Origin: Gordonia sp. SL306 | Lineage (GTDB): Bacteria > Actinomycetota > Actinomycetes > Mycobacteriales > Mycobacteriaceae | Reading direction: 5' to 3' | NCBI RefSeq assembly: GCF_026625785.1 | Contig: NZ_CP113063.1 | Location: 4,216,001 to 4,280,000, forward strand | Length of the DNA stretch: 64,000 bases | Shown here: positions 62,731 through 64,000 of the stretch, one piece after another | Position numbering within the stretch: the first letter of the stretch is position 1 | Layout of the letters: every line of letters begins with the position of its first letter | The notes under the pieces: generated by a model | Seen by the model: the letters and a program-made list of their open reading frames with translations, nothing else | Databases searched by the model: none | What the model was told of the DNA's origin: nothing | Made by a program: the position numbers and the translations under genes

Positions 62731-64000
62731 TCAATTGCTCGGTTGGGCACCGGGTGGGTTCGTGACGCCGAAGGTGCTGCTGTCGCCGATGGCCTGGACG
62801 AGCTCGGTGAAACGGCCCAGGTAGGCGCGTACGGCATCGGGCGTGTCGAGGTCGGTGGCGTCGTCGATCCCGGCCGAGGTGAGATTGTTCACTTCTGTCG
62901 TCGAGTCAACAGTGGGGCCGACGGTGACGGCCGCCCTGGCGGGGAATCGGGCGGAAACGCGCATTCCGGACGGCGTCCGGTTGATCCAGATGAAGACCTC
63001 GTCGGTGGCGTAGCTGTGACTGCGGAGCACCTTGGCGCGGCCTTCGTCGGCCGCCGCGGCGCCGGGCGCGTACCTGGTGTCGATGAACGAGATGACGAAG
63101 TGGGGCTCGCCCTCGTACCCGATGAGTTCGGCGACGCGCAGGAACGGCAGAGATGCGCCCTGCCGGGACCGTTTCAGCTCGGCGGTGGCGCGCGTGACCG
63201 CCTGATCGAAGGTGGGGGAGTCGGAGACGTCGAGGCAGAACGGCGCGACGGCGACGAACCAGCCGAGCGCAGTGAGCCACCGCGTGTGGTCGCGGGTGTG
63301 GCGGGGCAGGACGCAGCGGAACTCGGGGTCGCCGGTCCGTTCGTGATAGACGATGGCGAACGCCGCGAGCACCCCGGCGGTCAGTGTCCCGCCTGCCTGC
63401 GAGCACACCGCCGTGAACCGGTTGGCCGCGTCGTCGTCGAGGACGACGCCGGTGATGGAATTCTGCGGACCGGGACCGTCGTCGGTCTCGGCCGACGCCG
63501 TGTCCTCGGCGGTTGGGTTGTCGGCGGTTGGGTCGGTGGCGGAATCCGGGTCGCCGTCGGTGCCTGCGGGTCGGTAGTCGAAGCCGGGCAGGCTGCCGCG
63601 GCCGCTGCGCAGGAACGACGACCACGTCGACACCGCGGGATGGTCGGCACCGGTCTGATCGGCCTGCCGACGCTCCTCGGCACTGAAATCGACGTAACTG
63701 CCGACCGCCGGCAGATCGGGCTCGGTGTGATCACGTGCCGACCGGTAGAGCGTCACCAGTTCCTGCTGGGCCATGATCAGCGAGTATCCGTCCACCAGCG
63801 AGTGGTCGGCGGCGAACAGCAACGTGAAGGAGTCCTCGCGGCCGACCGTGGCGAACATGTACGCGGGCCAGTGCAGGGGCGCGGTTGCCCGGTCGAACGC
63901 GCCGGCGATCTGCTCGACGAGGGGGCCCGACTGGGTGTACCAGCCGATCCGGCCCATCTTGAGCTTGACCGTGCCCACGTCCGTGCTGAGTCGTTGCAGG
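62731..64000 (-). CDS. PapA-like acyltransferase (condensation-domain superfamily), 5' end beyond window
   Basis: The open frame runs off the window edge, giving 422 residues plus stop with the N-terminus missing. The catalytic HxxxDG is DHSLVDGYS. Later segments VLPRHTRDHTRWLTALGWFVAVAPF and VISFIDTRY (in two parts) match the chloramphenicol acetyltransferase/condensation fold of PapA proteins, which acylate trehalose or phenolic lipids. A 40-residue Asp/Thr/Pro/Ala-rich insert follows residue 155 of the visible part. The gene ends 170 bp upstream of accA3 and may share its transcript. The acyl acceptor is unknown. Confidence 0.75.
   Translation of the reverse strand, partial: LQRLSTDVGTVKLKMGRIGWYTQSGPLVEQIAGAFDRATAPLHWPAYMFATVGREDSFTLLFAADHSLVDGYSLIMAQQELVTLYRSARDHTEPDLPAVGSYVDFSAEERRQADQTGADHPAVSTWSSFLRSGRGSLPGFDYRPAGTDGDPDSATDPTADNPTAEDTASAETDDGPGPQNSITGVVLDDDAANRFTAVCSQAGGTLTAGVLAAFAIVYHERTGDPEFRCVLPRHTRDHTRWLTALGWFVAVAPFCLDVSDSPTFDQAVTRATAELKRSRQGASLPFLRVAELIGYEGEPHFVISFIDTRYAPGAAAADEGRAKVLRSHSYATDEVFIWINRTPSGMRVSARFPARAAVTVGPTVDSTTEVNNLTSAGIDDATDLDTPDAVRAYLGRFTELVQAIGDSSTFGVTNPPGAQPSN

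Noticed and set aside
1-64000. tRNA, rRNA, CRISPR, insertion sequence, integrase or phage genes
   Set aside because: None was seen; gene content and order look like conserved chromosome rather than a mobile region.

Overview
The window is a dense, high-GC stretch with short intergenic gaps, many ATGA and TGATG start/stop overlaps, GTG/TTG starts, a full accA3-type acyl-CoA carboxylase alpha subunit, a PapA-type acyltransferase and type VII secretion style proteins. Together these point to a mycolic-acid actinobacterium (order Mycobacteriales). The gene order sdhCDAB - cdd - deoA - add - upp - pmmB - deoD - amiA - lpdA - glp - nei - lhr - accA3 follows, as I recall it, the Rv3319-Rv3285 region of Mycobacterium tuberculosis. 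The genus is most likely Gordonia or a close relative; this is inference and not proven by the sequence.

Layout. 1-4.8 kb: a polyamine/amine catabolism group (end of an aminoaldehyde dehydrogenase, FAD amine oxidase, class I amidotransferase, universal stress protein, APC permease). 4.9-8.9 kb: a small secreted protein and the sdhCDAB succinate dehydrogenase operon, divergent from the nucleoside salvage operon cdd-deoA-add (9.1-12.1 kb) across a DtxR/IdeR-like box. 12.1-21.7 kb: a conserved acidic protein, a two-gene type VII secretion-like module (YxxxD protein plus WxG-NlpC/P60 hydrolase), upp, an ABC ATPase, pmmB, deoD, an enoyl-CoA hydratase/isomerase, an M20 amidohydrolase and a gamma-glutamylcyclotransferase-like protein. 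21.9-28.8 kb: lpdA, a TetR/F420-type oxidoreductase pair with two palindromic operators, divergent glpK/glpD and a PPOX-fold flavoprotein. 28.8-34.3 kb: the nei-lhr DNA repair pair. 34.3-36.1 kb: a cobalamin riboswitch followed by cbtB-cbtA and a histidine-phosphatase-like protein lacking its catalytic motif.

36.2-43.9 kb: an acyl-CoA dehydrogenase, then a purine oxidation operon (MFS transporter, 8-oxoguanine deaminase-like amidohydrolase, xanthine dehydrogenase FAD subunit, fused Fe-S/molybdenum subunit). 44.3-48.4 kb: pyruvate carboxylase and a small kinase sharing a bidirectional terminator. 48.5-51.8 kb: a two-component phenol-hydroxylase-type module (pheA2-pheA1) with a divergent AraC regulator. 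52.0-52.2 kb: a second, well-formed cobalamin riboswitch on the minus strand, with no recognisable gene behind it, pointing into the 3' end of the AraC gene. 52.4-57.1 kb: a cold-shock protein, an unknown protein, then urate catabolism (uraH, uraD, an NCS2 permease fused to a degenerate UraD domain) and a MocA-like nucleotidyltransferase. 57.1-59.4 kb: a frameshifted TetR gene and an EmrB-type MFS exporter with two intact operators between them. 59.5-64 kb: a lipoprotein, a GNAT-like protein, accA3 and the C-terminal part of a PapA-like acyltransferase.

How the genes fit together: xanthine dehydrogenase would make urate and UraH/UraD would process the uricase product, but no uricase is in the window. 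MocA-like protein could supply molybdenum cofactor for xanthine dehydrogenase. cdd, deoA, add, upp, deoD and pmmB form nucleoside and sugar-phosphate salvage. I see no tRNA, rRNA, CRISPR array, insertion sequence or prophage.
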